Positions 17,486 through 27,003 are shown, numbered from the stretch's first letter. The stretch: 64,000 nucleotides of DNA from Pseudoalteromonas sp. G4 (GCF_028875915.1 NZ_JAPEHW010000009.1:1-64000); one strand, 5' to 3'. Made by a program: numbers and translations. The notes: generated by a model not told the origin, from the letters alone.

Positions 17486-20059
17486 ATGAAAATTAACGCG
17501 CTACGCAAGGCAATATTACTCGCCTGCTCATCAACTCTCGCTTCAGCAATGTCTTATTCTGTATCTGCGGAGGAAACACCTGCCGCAGAAGAAAAGAAAG
17601 ATGTTGAAAAAATCGCCGTTGTAGGTACACGTTCAGCACCACGTTCTATTGGTGATTCGCCAGTACCAATTGATATTATTGGTGGTGATGACTTAGAAAA
17701 GCATGGTTCTTCAGATATGCTTGAACTGCTAGTAAGTCAAGTGCCTTCATTTAATGTTCGTCAGCAACCTATTAGTGATGCTGCAACGCTTATTCGCCCA
17801 GTAAACCTACGCGGTTTATCTTCTGACAGTACTTTAGTGCTTGTAAATGGTAAACGCAGACACCGTGCATCTGTAATTGCTTTCCAAGGTGGCGGTGTGA
17901 ATGATGGTGCACAAGGACCGGATGTTTCAGTGATCCCTAGTATCGCACTAAAACAAGTTGAGGTGCTTCGTGATGGTGCTGCAGCACAGTACGGTTCGGA
18001 TGCTATTGCGGGCGTTATGAACTTTGTACTGAAAGATGCATCAGAAGGCGGCAGTGTATCAGTAAAATATGGTGAGTACTTTGAAGGTGATGGTGATACT
18101 ACAACTATCGAAGGCAATGTAGGTTTACCTTTTACTGATGATGGTTTTGCTAATTTATCTTTTGCATTAAAGAATGCAGATCCTACTAGTCGCTCAGTAC
18201 AACGCCCTGATGCGGCAGGTTTAGCAGCAGCTGGAAATTCATATATCAATAACCCAGCTCAAATTTGGGGTAACCCTGAAATAAAAGACGATTTAACTAT
18301 TTTTGGTAATGTAGGTCTTGATTTAGGTAATGATAAAGAATTCTACATGTTCGGTAACTATTCTGAGCGTGATGCAATCGGTGGTTTCTATTATCGTAAC
18401 CCACACAATCGTGGCAATGTTTATTCGATTGATGGCGGCGAAACTCTGTTAGTGGGTGATATTGGTCAAGCAAATGGTGGCCCAAGAACATGTGCGGTAG
18501 TGCCTGCAAATGTTCCAAATGTGCTAGAAACACAAGCATACAAAGACATGGTTGCTGATCCAAATTGTTTTTCAATGAACATGATTTTCCCTGGTGGTTA
18601 TACACCGCAGTTCGCAGGTAATATTGTAGATACTTCTTTAACTATGGGTGTTGAAGGGGAGTTTAAAGGCGGTTGGCTTGATGAAGTTTATTTTGATATT
18701 AGCGGCTCTGTTGGTCGAAACGCTTCAGACTTCTATTTATACAATACACTGAATCCATCGCTAGGTTTAGAAACGCCAGTTGATTTCGATACAGGTAAAT
18801 ACATCCAATTAGAAAAAACATTTAACTTCGATTTAGTTAAATCAATTGAAGTGGGGTTAGATGAACCGCTAAACCTTGCTGGTGGTTTTGAATTTAGAGA
18901 AGAATCGTTTGAGATTATTTCTGGTGAAGAAGCTTCTTGGAAAGCAGGCCCTTATGCAGATCAAGGCTTTAACATCGGTTCTCACGGCTTTAAAGGGTTT
19001 GGACCTGAGTCACAAGGCACTAATACTCGTCGTAACTGGGCAGCGTATGTAGATGCTGAACAATATTTAACTGATAACTTGCTTGTAGGTGCTGCGCTTC
19101 GCTATGAAGACTACAATACTTTCGGTGACACAGCTAACTACAAAATAACCTTACAATATGCAATTTCTGATGATTGGCAAATTCGTGGCTCAACAAGCAC
19201 CGGCTTTAGAGCCCCTACGGTTGGTCAAGCAAATGTTGTAAATACTGCAACATCGTTAGTAAATGGTGAGCTAATTCAAAGCTTCTTAGCGCCACCGACA
19301 GATCCGTTATCAGCGTTTTATGGTGGTAAAGAATTAACACCTGAAGAGTCTACAAGTTATGCGCTTGGTACAGTCTACGAGTATGAAGACTTCTTCTTAA
19401 CGGTCGATTACTACAATATTGAAGTAACTGACCGTATTGCACAATCTAGCCAGATTGATGTACTTGAATCTGATTATGCAGAACTGCGATCGCTAGGTGT
19501 ACAAAATCCAGAACTTATCTCTGCGGTAACGTATTTTGCAAATGACTTTGACACAACGACTAAAGGTCTTGATGTAGTTGCAAACTATTCAGCAGATTTA
19601 CTAAATGGTGCCACTAAATTTGCCCTAGCGTATAACTGGAATGAAACTAATGTTGATTCGTTTAATCCAGCTACAACAAGTGACGGTAAAGTTAAACGTT
19701 TAGAAGAAGGTATGCCACAGCACCGTGCAACATTCACAATTACGCAAAATTGGGATGATATTAGCATGTTTGTTCGTGCAAACTACTTTGGCGAATACTT
19801 TGCTGTGCATGCGGATGATGATTGCTTAGATGGTTGTTGGAATGAAATTGCAGATTCTGCGTTTACTTTTGATGCTGAAGTAAGCTATTTCTTCACAGAA
19901 AGTTTTAAAGGTGCAATTGGTGCTAATAATATTTTCGACCAAGAAGCACAGAAGCTACCTTCATCTTCTTACGGTGTTCTTGGTGCACAATACTACGAAA
20001 GTGGTCCGTACGATTATAACGGTGGTTTCTACTACGTTAAATTAAGTTACTTATTCTAA
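17486..20059 (+). CDS. TonB-dependent outer-membrane receptor 1
   Basis: An 857-residue receptor. The signal peptide ends near residue 29 (YSVSA). A TonB-box-like stretch IAVVGTRS is near 45. The plug domain (about 55-185) includes TLVLVNGKRRHRASV and VEVLRDGAAAQYGSDAIAGVMNF. The 22-strand barrel ends in a canonical aromatic residue (KLSYLF). The plug is of the FecA/BtuB-type superfamily common in Alteromonadales; the ligand is unknown. The start is at the ATG at 17486, with AGGGA 6 nt upstream, rather than 13 codons earlier inside the inverted repeat. It is monocistronic: an inverted repeat precedes it and a strong terminator follows. Confidence 0.92.
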   Translation: MKINALRKAILLACSSTLASAMSYSVSAEETPAAEEKKDVEKIAVVGTRSAPRSIGDSPVPIDIIGGDDLEKHGSSDMLELLVSQVPSFNVRQQPISDAATLIRPVNLRGLSSDSTLVLVNGKRRHRASVIAFQGGGVNDGAQGPDVSVIPSIALKQVEVLRDGAAAQYGSDAIAGVMNFVLKDASEGGSVSVKYGEYFEGDGDTTTIEGNVGLPFTDDGFANLSFALKNADPTSRSVQRPDAAGLAAAGNSYINNPAQIWGNPEIKDDLTIFGNVGLDLGNDKEFYMFGNYSERDAIGGFYYRNPHNRGNVYSIDGGETLLVGDIGQANGGPRTCAVVPANVPNVLETQAYKDMVADPNCFSMNMIFPGGYTPQFAGNIVDTSLTMGVEGEFKGGWLDEVYFDISGSVGRNASDFYLYNTLNPSLGLETPVDFDTGKYIQLEKTFNFDLVKSIEVGLDEPLNLAGGFEFREESFEIISGEEASWKAGPYADQGFNIGSHGFKGFGPESQGTNTRRNWAAYVDAEQYLTDNLLVGAALRYEDYNTFGDTANYKITLQYAISDDWQIRGSTSTGFRAPTVGQANVVNTATSLVNGELIQSFLAPPTDPLSAFYGGKELTPEESTSYALGTVYEYEDFFLTVDYYNIEVTDRIAQSSQIDVLESDYAELRSLGVQNPELISAVTYFANDFDTTTKGLDVVANYSADLLNGATKFALAYNWNETNVDSFNPATTSDGKVKRLEEGMPQHRATFTITQNWDDISMFVRANYFGEYFAVHADDDCLDGCWNEIADSAFTFDAEVSYFFTESFKGAIGANNIFDQEAQKLPSSSYGVLGAQYYESGPYDYNGGFYYVKLSYLF

Positions 20060-20082
20060 AAAGAAGTTATATAACAATGCAA

Positions 20083-20107
20083 AGCCCAGATATCTGGGCT
20101 TTTTTTA
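20083..20107 (+). terminator. Rho-independent terminator of TonB receptor 1
   Basis: AGCCCAGA and TCTGGGCT form an 8-bp stem with TA between (20083-20100), followed by seven T. Confidence 0.9.
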
Positions 20108-20270
20108 TTTTAATTAAAGTTATATTTAGCATTGTTTACAAGCAAAAAAAGTAATCCGAAAACTAATGAAATCGTTTTTATTGAATAACTTAGAGGTATA
20201 AAAGCAAAGTGATGATAATGGCTATTCAAAATGATTAATAGCGATAAACAAACAGGGGAATTCAGAAATT

Positions 20271-20286
20271 GCCAATTTAAATTGGC
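20271..20286 (-). terminator. Palindrome after the EAL-HDOD gene
   Basis: GCCAATTTAAATTGGC is a perfect 16-bp palindrome just beyond the gene's stop. The T run is poor, so it is only a weak terminator candidate. Confidence 0.35.
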
Positions 20287-20289
20287 TAA

Positions 20290-21519
20290 TTAAAGAGGAC
20301 TTTCTTGTGTGCAATTATAAAGAATATCGCTCCATTTTATTGCCTCAAAATAAAACGCAGGTAAGTCTGCTTGGTCCAATTTCAATTTATTACATTGTGC
20401 TTCAATTTTCTGCCACTCGCCAGATTCATAACTTAAAACAAGCTCTAAAATATTACGATTAATGTTATCTTGCCCAATCAAAGCATCACTGATGTCTTTT
20501 CCTAGGGGAAGCTGTTTTAAAATAACTTCCATAGAGCGATCAAAAATTGCATCTAAAAGCGAAAATAACCCCACCAAGAAAGATTTACTTTGAAGACTTG
20601 GCGCAACTTTCTGCGCTATTACATCACAGAACTTAGCGCGAATGGTTGACATGCGAATAAGCTCATGTGGTTTGTCTTTGGCAAAATGAGCTGTTACAAC
20701 AAGATTTAAAAAACGTTTAGCATTCTGTTCACCTAAATAGATTAAACCTTGCTTGATAGAGTTAATTTCTTCACGAATTGGGAATAAACCCGAGTTAATA
20801 AAACGCATTAATTTGTAGCTGAGAGCTGCATCTTGTTCGACGAGGTTTGCGATTCGATCGTAATTAAGTTCTACTTTTACTAACTCAGTATAAAGCAGTA
20901 CAACAGTTTGCGCGTGGCTGACCATATCTGGCTGTTCTATTAACTGAGGTTTACATAGAAAATAACCTTGAAAATAATCAAAACCAAGTTCTTTAGCTAG
21001 CTCAAAGTCTTCGTGTGTCTCAATTTTAGTCGCCATTAACTTAATATTTTTAAGTTGCTTTAGCTTGTGAATGTCTGCAATCACTGTATTTAATGGTGTT
21101 CTACTGATATCAAATTTAACAAGGCGACATAAATTACAATAAGGTTGCCAATCAAAATGCGGTGTATAAGGGTCTAAGGCAAGGGTATAGTTTTTGTGAA
21201 ATAAGTTACGACAAGCTTCATACACCTCAGGGTTAGGGATAAAGTCAGTCATTACTTCAACTATAAAGTCGTTACTCGGTAAAAGCTCAGGCTGTTGTTG
21301 TAATATCCCTTGGTGGTGAAACTTGATAAGTGCTTTTTTACCGGATGTAAGACGCCTTAATCCAATAATAAACTGACTATCAGCAATGAGTTTAGATGTT
21401 GCAATAACAGGATCTATTTCGGGAAAGGAATTTGCTCGACTGTTACGGAATAAAAGCTCGTAGGCAACAAGTCTTTTCTTATGGTTCAATACTGCTTGTC
21501 GAGCTGTGTATATTTTCAA
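20290..21519 (-). CDS. EAL-like + HDOD domain signalling protein
   Basis: A 409-residue protein of the YuxH type. An N-terminal EAL-like domain (about 1-190) is followed by an HDOD domain (about 200-390). The EAL part starts YTARQAVLNHKKRLVAYELLFRN and ends FDYFQGYFLCKP. The EAL catalytic motif itself is replaced (YELLF), so cyclic-di-GMP hydrolysis is doubtful; such proteins usually act as adaptors in signalling or motility. HDOD features include AALSYKLMRFINSGLF and SIKQGLIYLGEQNAKRFLNL. The start appears to be TTG at 21519, with no clear ribosome site. It lies downstream of the KfrA-like gene, but a terminator separates them. Confidence 0.85.
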   Translation of the reverse strand: MKIYTARQAVLNHKKRLVAYELLFRNSRANSFPEIDPVIATSKLIADSQFIIGLRRLTSGKKALIKFHHQGILQQQPELLPSNDFIVEVMTDFIPNPEVYEACRNLFHKNYTLALDPYTPHFDWQPYCNLCRLVKFDISRTPLNTVIADIHKLKQLKNIKLMATKIETHEDFELAKELGFDYFQGYFLCKPQLIEQPDMVSHAQTVVLLYTELVKVELNYDRIANLVEQDAALSYKLMRFINSGLFPIREEINSIKQGLIYLGEQNAKRFLNLVVTAHFAKDKPHELIRMSTIRAKFCDVIAQKVAPSLQSKSFLVGLFSLLDAIFDRSMEVILKQLPLGKDISDALIGQDNINRNILELVLSYESGEWQKIEAQCNKLKLDQADLPAFYFEAIKWSDILYNCTQESPL

Positions 21520-21585
21520 GTGATTGATAAATTAAAGTTATTTTATATTAATTTAGTGGAATATCACGAAATTGCAATAATAAAA

Positions 21586-21603
21586 AAGGGTCAAAAGACC
21601 CTT
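21586..21603 (-). terminator. Terminator of the KfrA-like gene
   Basis: AAGGGTC (21586-21592) and GACCCTT (21597-21603) form the stem, with loop AAAA. On the minus strand it is followed by six T. Confidence 0.8.
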
Positions 21604-21616
21604 CTTTAAAGTAGAA

Positions 21617-22990
21617 TTAAGCTTGATCTTGCAATGGCACTACATTATTTTGTGCGCGAACTTGCTCTAGTTCAAGTTTGGCATCGTCTACTTCTCGTTC
21701 TAAGTCTCGCACACGCGCCATTGCTTTCTCAGCACTGCGAGTAAGACGCTCTACGGTAGTAGCAGAGTTTTGCTTGATAAACTCAAGTTGCTCAAGAAGT
21801 TTTTCATTTTCATTTTCATAGCGCCATGCATTGTTTTGCTCGCTAGCTAGTTTTTCTTCTAGCAATCTAATTTTAGATAAGTTCTGATCAGAATTCTGAG
21901 TTAAACGCTGGATAGTTGCTGTTGAGTTATTCTTAACGAAATCCATTTGTTTAAGTAAGTTTTCTTTTTCAGACTCAAAGCTAGATGCTATTTTCTGAGC
22001 TTCAACCAGCTGAGCCTGCATTTCTTCGATTTGGGCCTTAGCACCTTTAACAACAGATTGTTGATCTTGACTATGTTGAGAAAGCTCAAGATTTTGCTTT
22101 TTCATCATCTCAATATTTTGTTCAGCCTGTTTGAGCTGCGCTTGAATTGCTTCTTTAGCTTTACGAAGATCTTCTACTTCTGATGTGTGTTGTTCCGCTT
22201 TTGCTGCATGCGTATTAGCAGTTTGTTCTAGTTGAGAAAGTTGTGAAAGCGTAGAATTCTTTTCTTGCAACAGACTTTGGATCTGTGAGTCTTTTTCTTG
22301 TAAAGCAGCTTCGAGAGTTTGTACTTGTGTAGCAACTGTTTCAGTTAATTCGCTAACTTTAGCTTCACCTGTTTGTTTAAGCTCAGCAATAGTTCGTTCA
22401 CTAGACTCTTTTAACTCTGCAACTGTTGCAGCATTATTTGCTTTTAGTTGTTCAATGGTGTTCTCATTGGCAACACGCATGTCTTCAATTGTCTGATTCT
22501 TAGACTCGGTAAGTTCTTGAAGTTGTTTTTCTTGATGCTCTTTTAAAGACGCAATTTCAACGTCTGCGTTGTCTTCAACTTCAGCGATAGTTTGTTTAAA
22601 TTGTGCTGTTTCTTCTTCGAGGCGCGTTTCAAGAAGTTTTACTTTTTCACTTAGTTCGTCAGTGATTTGCTCCGTTTTTTGAAGGCTTAAAATGGCAAAC
22701 TTTTCAGCCTCAATTGCACGCTCAAGTTGGATCTCAAAATCACGGTTAATAGTGTTAGAAAATCGTTTAATTTCACGATGGAAAGCAGCAAGGTACTCCT
22801 CACTTAGAGAGCCTGTATCAGCGGCTGCTTGGCGGGTATCTTGTGACTCACTACGCCAACGTTGGTAATGAGCTAAAATTGTTGCAGTACTGCCTTCACA
22901 TTCTTGTAAAATAACTTCAACGGAAACAGGTTTTCCGTTTTGTACTAATTCATCGCACAGTTCTTTTACTTTTGCGTAATTTGTTGTCAT
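21617..22990 (-). CDS. KfrA-like DNA-binding coiled-coil protein
   Basis: A 457-residue protein. The N-terminal 110 residues resemble the KfrA N-terminal DNA-binding domain (KVKELCDELVQNGKPVSVEVILQ, then 'ATILAHYQRWR'). The remaining 340 residues are nearly uninterrupted coiled coil rich in Glu, Gln, Lys and Ala. Near the C-terminus two similar units occur: 'NNSTATIQRLTQNSDQNLSKIRLLEEKL' in part, and 'QNSATTVERLTRSAEKAMARVRDLEREV' in part. KfrA of IncP plasmids autoregulates and helps plasmid maintenance; chromosomal versions are uncharacterised and may organise DNA. The start is set to the ATG at 22990, with AAGGATAG just upstream. It is monocistronic and ends in a strong terminator. Confidence 0.8.
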   Translation of the reverse strand: MTTNYAKVKELCDELVQNGKPVSVEVILQECEGSTATILAHYQRWRSESQDTRQAAADTGSLSEEYLAAFHREIKRFSNTINRDFEIQLERAIEAEKFAILSLQKTEQITDELSEKVKLLETRLEEETAQFKQTIAEVEDNADVEIASLKEHQEKQLQELTESKNQTIEDMRVANENTIEQLKANNAATVAELKESSERTIAELKQTGEAKVSELTETVATQVQTLEAALQEKDSQIQSLLQEKNSTLSQLSQLEQTANTHAAKAEQHTSEVEDLRKAKEAIQAQLKQAEQNIEMMKKQNLELSQHSQDQQSVVKGAKAQIEEMQAQLVEAQKIASSFESEKENLLKQMDFVKNNSTATIQRLTQNSDQNLSKIRLLEEKLASEQNNAWRYENENEKLLEQLEFIKQNSATTVERLTRSAEKAMARVRDLEREVDDAKLELEQVRAQNNVVPLQDQA

Positions 22991-23482
22991 TTCTCTATCC
23001 TTGTAGAGCATACATAGTTTTGGAGACTAAATCTGAAACCGTTAGTGATAAAGTATTATTTACAATTCAAGTCTATAGACTTTCACTCTATCTAAAGCAA
23101 AATAACGGCATGTTGTAACAATAGCAATTTTGTCCAGAAAAGATCAACACTCGTGATGTGTTTTATTAGTGAATTTAGAACTAGTTAGTGGTTTTATATA
23201 CGATAATTTTATGTAAATGAATGTTTTATAACTAATGGCTACTAATTAGGTACTACAAATTTAATTAATAGAGTATGTTATTGAATGAAAATCGTGATGT
23301 TTGATTTTCTTTCATAATTACTTTGTTCATAAAATGAGCTATAGATTTCAGAACAACCTCATCATTTTGCATTATGCGTAGCAAATAACTTCAAAAGTGC
23401 AAGTAAGCTATTTGATTAATAACTTGCCATTAGATAAAACACTTTTCACAATAAACATGAGTTGTTCAAAATTGGGTTAACT
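22991..23482. other. 492-bp gene-free divergent region
   Basis: The stretch lies between the divergent KfrA-like and soxR genes. I see no credible ORF, no tRNA and no strong dyad. It should hold both promoters. It is unusually long for this gene-dense window and AT-rich throughout. Confidence 0.5.
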
Positions 23483-23929
23483 ATGTCAGAAGCGAATTTA
23501 TCTGTTGGTGTTATAGCGAAACGCGCAGGTGTAAATGTAAGTACGTTACATTTTTACGAAGAAAAAGGCCTTATTAGAAGTTGGCGTAATGCCGGTAATC
23601 AAAGGCGGTTCAAAGCAGATGTGTTAAGACGAATCGCTTTGATTAAGGCTGGCCAAAAAATAGGTGTCAGCCTCGGCGAAATAAAAGCGATTCTAGCTAA
23701 ACTACCAAATGAACGTACCCCAACAACAAAAGATTGGGAAAATATAGCGACAGCTTGGCGAGATAGATTAACGCAACAAATCAATTATATCGAGAAGCTT
23801 AAAAGCTCACTTACAGCTTGTATTGGCTGCGGTTGTTTATCGCTTGAGCGATGCCACTTATACAATCAAGATGACTGCCTAAATCAAGAAGGTGATGGGG
23901 CAGTCATTTTAGAACGAAATGATGTTTAA
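23483..23929 (+). CDS. soxR: SoxR redox-sensing MerR-family regulator
   Basis: A 148-residue regulator. The MerR helix-turn-helix is at about 6-75 (VGVIAKRAGVNVSTLHFYEEKGL). A dimerisation helix follows, then the [2Fe-2S] ligand set CIGCGCLSLERC, with Cys113, 116, 118 and 124. Oxidation of the cluster by redox-cycling compounds activates target promoters. No soxS is adjacent, as is usual outside enterics, where SoxR controls pumps or oxygenases directly. ATG at 23483 was chosen over the TTG at 23462 by family alignment. The stop overlaps the aspartase stop by 4 bp (convergent). Confidence 0.92.
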   Translation: MSEANLSVGVIAKRAGVNVSTLHFYEEKGLIRSWRNAGNQRRFKADVLRRIALIKAGQKIGVSLGEIKAILAKLPNERTPTTKDWENIATAWRDRLTQQINYIEKLKSSLTACIGCGCLSLERCHLYNQDDCLNQEGDGAVILERNDV

Positions 23930-25311
23930 ACTGGTTGTGTCATGTTTTCTGGCTTTAAAATAGTGGTAAGTTCTAATTCGTTTAAAATGCCTTGTTGAAT
24001 TACAAGTTCTTTAACTGATGCACCTGAAAGCAGCGCGTCTTTTGCAATATTTGTTGCTGCTTCATAGCCTATAAAAGGGTTAAGCGCGGTGACAAGTGCA
24101 AGGCTATTTTCAAGTAAATCTGTGCATCTTTGTTGGTTTGCTGTTATGCCTGAAACACAATGCTGTTCAAACATATCACATGCATTAGTCAACAATGAAA
24201 TAGCATCCATTAAGTTTAATGCAATCATAGGCTCCATTGCATTTAATTGTAATTGGCCTGCTTCAGCGGCCATACTTATTGCACAGTCCAAACCTACCAC
24301 TTGATATGCAACTTGGCTAACCGCCTCAGGGATCACAGGATTAATTTTGCCTGGCATAATTGAGCTGCCTGGCTGCTTCGCTGGGAGGTTTATTTCACTA
24401 ATACCTGCACGCGGTCCCATGCTAAGAAGTCTTAGGTCGTTAGCAATTTTAGATAATTTAAGTGCTAAACGTTTAAGTGCTGAAGAATAAATTACAAAAT
24501 CACCCATATCAGAACTTGCTTCAATTAAATCTTCTGCTTTTTCAAATGGTATATTTGTCAACTTAGTGAGTTCTTTAATTGCTAAGTCTGCGTAGTCTTT
24601 ATGTGTATTAATGCCAGTACCAATAGCAGTACCTCCCAGGTTAACGCTATTCAGTAAACAACCTAACTGCTTAATTAACTTTATATCTTCTTTTAAAGTT
24701 GATGCAAAACCATGAAACTCTTGCCCTAGCGTCATTGGTACTGCATCTTGTAATTGGGTGCGCCCTAATTTAAGAACTGACGAAAACTCATTGCCTTTTT
24801 GAGTTAAGCTATTAGTTAAGCTCTCAAGCGCTAACAGTAGTTTAGGTTGTTCTAATAATACACTTAGTCTAATTGCCGTTGGGTAAACATCATTAGTGGA
24901 CTGCGACATGTTTACATCAGTGTTTGGGTGAATATGTTGATAGTCGCCAAGTTCATACCCAAGCTTTTTTAATGCCAGATTAGCGATCACTTCATTAGCG
25001 TTCATATTTGAAGAGGTACCTGCACCACCTTGGATCATACCTACAGGAAAATACTCATGGTATTGATCGTTGATGAGATCACTACATGATGCACAAATTG
25101 CATTAGTTTTTTCGTTATTTAATAAACCTAATTGGTTATTTGCACGTGCACAGGCTGCCTTTACATAAGCAAGGCCTTTTATAACCGCCGGGTAGTGGCT
25201 TAAATATTTACTGCTTAGTGGAAAATTAACTATAGCCCTTTGAGTTTGAATGCCATAGAGCACATCATTTTCGATGGTCATTTTGCCGAGTAAGTCTTTT
25301 TCAATACGCAT
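23926..25311 (-). CDS. aspA: Aspartate ammonia-lyase (aspartase)
   Basis: A 461-residue enzyme of the aspartase/fumarase superfamily, converting L-aspartate to fumarate and ammonia in the cytosol. Visible: QGGAGTSSNMNANEVIAN near 97, NTDVNMSQSTNDVYPT near 133, and the superfamily signature GSSIMPGKINPVIPE near 320 with the catalytic Ser in the flexible loop. The C-terminal LKPENMTQP is characteristic of aspartases and favours this over class II fumarase. The HypT-like LysR gene lies upstream on the same strand, with a LysR-type dyad in the gap, and may control it. Confidence 0.85.
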   Translation of the reverse strand: MRIEKDLLGKMTIENDVLYGIQTQRAIVNFPLSSKYLSHYPAVIKGLAYVKAACARANNQLGLLNNEKTNAICASCSDLINDQYHEYFPVGMIQGGAGTSSNMNANEVIANLALKKLGYELGDYQHIHPNTDVNMSQSTNDVYPTAIRLSVLLEQPKLLLALESLTNSLTQKGNEFSSVLKLGRTQLQDAVPMTLGQEFHGFASTLKEDIKLIKQLGCLLNSVNLGGTAIGTGINTHKDYADLAIKELTKLTNIPFEKAEDLIEASSDMGDFVIYSSALKRLALKLSKIANDLRLLSMGPRAGISEINLPAKQPGSSIMPGKINPVIPEAVSQVAYQVVGLDCAISMAAEAGQLQLNAMEPMIALNLMDAISLLTNACDMFEQHCVSGITANQQRCTDLLENSLALVTALNPFIGYEAATNIAKDALLSGASVKELVIQQGILNELELTTILKPENMTQPV

Positions 25312-25394
25312 TTTTATGTCTTTTACCTTGGTGAGAGTGCGGGCAAGGTTACCTAAGTTATAATACGGTGACTAATGCTAATAAAGGTTTATGG

Positions 25395-25413
25395 TTATGC
25401 ATAAATTGCATAA
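25395..25413. promoter_or_regulatory. LysR-type dyad TTATGCA-N5-TGCATAA
   Basis: A perfect 7-bp dyad (25395-25401 and 25407-25413), 84 bp upstream of the aspartase ATG and just after the LysR gene. Size and symmetry fit a LysR-family T-N11-A site. It is a candidate operator for the adjacent HypT-like regulator. Confidence 0.5.
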
Positions 25414-25435
25414 TGTGATGCTGTGCAATTGTAAA

Positions 25436-26311
25436 TCAATCAAACTCCAGTGCTTGCGTTATACCTTGCCAATAGACGGACTTTGTATGATCATTTGTTG
25501 GTAAGCGATAAAGACAAATACTTAAGTCAGATATTTCATTGAAAGTTTCGAGAACAGTAAGTTTCCCATCACGTAATTCGTGTTCAATCGAATAATCGGG
25601 TAACCATGCAAAGCCTAAGCCTTGTAGCACCATGGTTTTTAAACTGTCAGCCATTGATGAACTAGCGACTTTATCAAGTTTGGCTTTCACTTCCTTTGTT
25701 AATGCATTATCAACTGTTCTGCCCAAAAATATTGATGATTGATATGCAAGATAAGGCATTTTCTCATTGTTAACCCATTGCGGAAGTGTGGTTGATAGTG
25801 CTACTGGTAGAAGTCTTATATTCAATAATTCAAAACGCTCATATTCCTTACCGAGCAATTCATTGTCATGGAATGCCAACAAATAATCACAATTATTACT
25901 TTTAAGTAGTTTTGTACAATCATCGGCATCGGCTATTTGTAACTGGGCACTGACATTGGGTAATTGACGTTTTAATGTTTTTAGAATTTTGGGGAATACA
26001 CCTAAGGCAAGCGTATGTGTTGCAGCAATTCGAAGTTCTTGTGCATAGCTGTTTGCACGCAGCTTTTCTGCAGAGCTATTAAGTAAGTGAAGTACAGATT
26101 GAGCCGTTGGCTTAAATGCTTCACCTTCATCAGTCAGTGTTAATGGTGATGTACGTCTGTCAATGAGCTGACAACCTAGGCTTTTTTCAAGAGATTGAAT
26201 GCGTCGACTGAATGCTGGTTGAGTGACAAAACGTAATTGTGCTGCTGTACTAAAGTTACGCGTTTCACTTAGTATAAGAAAATCTTGTAGCCACTTGGTT
26301 TCTATGTTCAT
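25436..26311 (-). CDS. LysR-family regulator, HypT (YjiE)-like
   Basis: A 291-residue LysR regulator. The helix-turn-helix is at about 1-65. The sequence NIETKWLQDFL, then FSTAAQLRFVTQPAFSRRIQ, is close to E. coli HypT (YjiE/QseD). Further matches are 'RIAATHTLALGVFPKIL', 'FLGRTVDNALT', 'SSMADSLKTMVLQGLGFAWLPDYSI'. HypT senses hypochlorous acid through methionine oxidation; whether the same Met residues are used here is not established. It lies upstream of aspartase on the same strand, 124 bp apart, with a candidate operator between. It is divergent from the 26377 gene. Confidence 0.82.
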   Translation of the reverse strand: MNIETKWLQDFLILSETRNFSTAAQLRFVTQPAFSRRIQSLEKSLGCQLIDRRTSPLTLTDEGEAFKPTAQSVLHLLNSSAEKLRANSYAQELRIAATHTLALGVFPKILKTLKRQLPNVSAQLQIADADDCTKLLKSNNCDYLLAFHDNELLGKEYERFELLNIRLLPVALSTTLPQWVNNEKMPYLAYQSSIFLGRTVDNALTKEVKAKLDKVASSSMADSLKTMVLQGLGFAWLPDYSIEHELRDGKLTVLETFNEISDLSICLYRLPTNDHTKSVYWQGITQALEFD

Positions 26312-26376
26312 TAGCTGTATAAAATTAGTTATATCGAAAGGCGAGCAAGGCTCAAATAATTTAAAAGGATAATACT

Positions 26377-26961
26377 ATGCGCTATTTAATGACGTTAGCT
26401 TTTTTAGTGATAACTTTTGCAAGCCAAGCAGAGCAGTGCCTTCAATCTCCGCCAAAAAGTGCAAATTTTGTGTCAGAACCAGCTAATAACAAATTAACTC
26501 GGTCACAAGAAGCCAGTTTAAATCGGCTATTTAAAGAGTTATCTCGTTCATGGGTTGGCAAAAGTAGTGGTTATTATTGCGTTGGTGAAGAACCTCAAAG
26601 CGCGCATAAAGAATATAAATCACATCAGTTAGAAATCACGTTTAGCAATGACGAATCACTCATATTAAGAGCTCATTCCCAGGCACAAGATAGCGATGAG
26701 TTCAGTCAAAAATTATCGAGTTTAACTGTATATGCTGATCAGGGTTTTTTACGCTTTGATCAAAATAATGCTGCGGGTGATATTTGGATTGAACAGCTTT
26801 CATCAACACACTTAAGTGTATGGTCAATCAGTCGAGCGGGTACGGTTTATCACCTAATTAATCGCGTTATTAAACGCAGCGCGGGTGCTTTTACAATTAC
26901 AATGACGACTTATAGTAATAACCGTTTAACAAGCTATTATGAAGGTCACTTGCGACATTAA
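26377..26961 (+). CDS. Secreted hypothetical protein
   Basis: A 194-residue protein with a cleavable signal peptide (about 1-18, ends FASQA). The mature part starts with Cys-containing EQCLQSPPK, includes YYCVGEE near 67 and then predicted beta strands (LEITFSNDESLILRAHSQ, LTVYADQGFLRFDQ, TITMTTYSNNRLTSYYEGHL). It looks like a small beta-barrel or lipocalin-like fold with one possible disulfide, but I recognise no family. AAAGGA lies upstream of the ATG. It is divergent from the HypT-like gene by 65 bp, so it may be a target of that regulator. Confidence 0.65.
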   Translation: MRYLMTLAFLVITFASQAEQCLQSPPKSANFVSEPANNKLTRSQEASLNRLFKELSRSWVGKSSGYYCVGEEPQSAHKEYKSHQLEITFSNDESLILRAHSQAQDSDEFSQKLSSLTVYADQGFLRFDQNNAAGDIWIEQLSSTHLSVWSISRAGTVYHLINRVIKRSAGAFTITMTTYSNNRLTSYYEGHLRH

Positions 26962-27003
26962 AATTTAACGTGTTATCCATTTTGTAAATTTTAAATAATC
27001 GCG

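Noticed and set aside
20290-21519. Active cyclic-di-GMP phosphodiesterase
   Set aside because: The EAL signature is replaced by YELLF and the HDOD fusion is of the YuxH type, so catalysis is unlikely.
23926-25311. Class II fumarase instead of aspartase
   Set aside because: The C-terminal LKPENMTQP and the MPGKINPVIPE region fit aspartase better. Close superfamily members make a small doubt remain.
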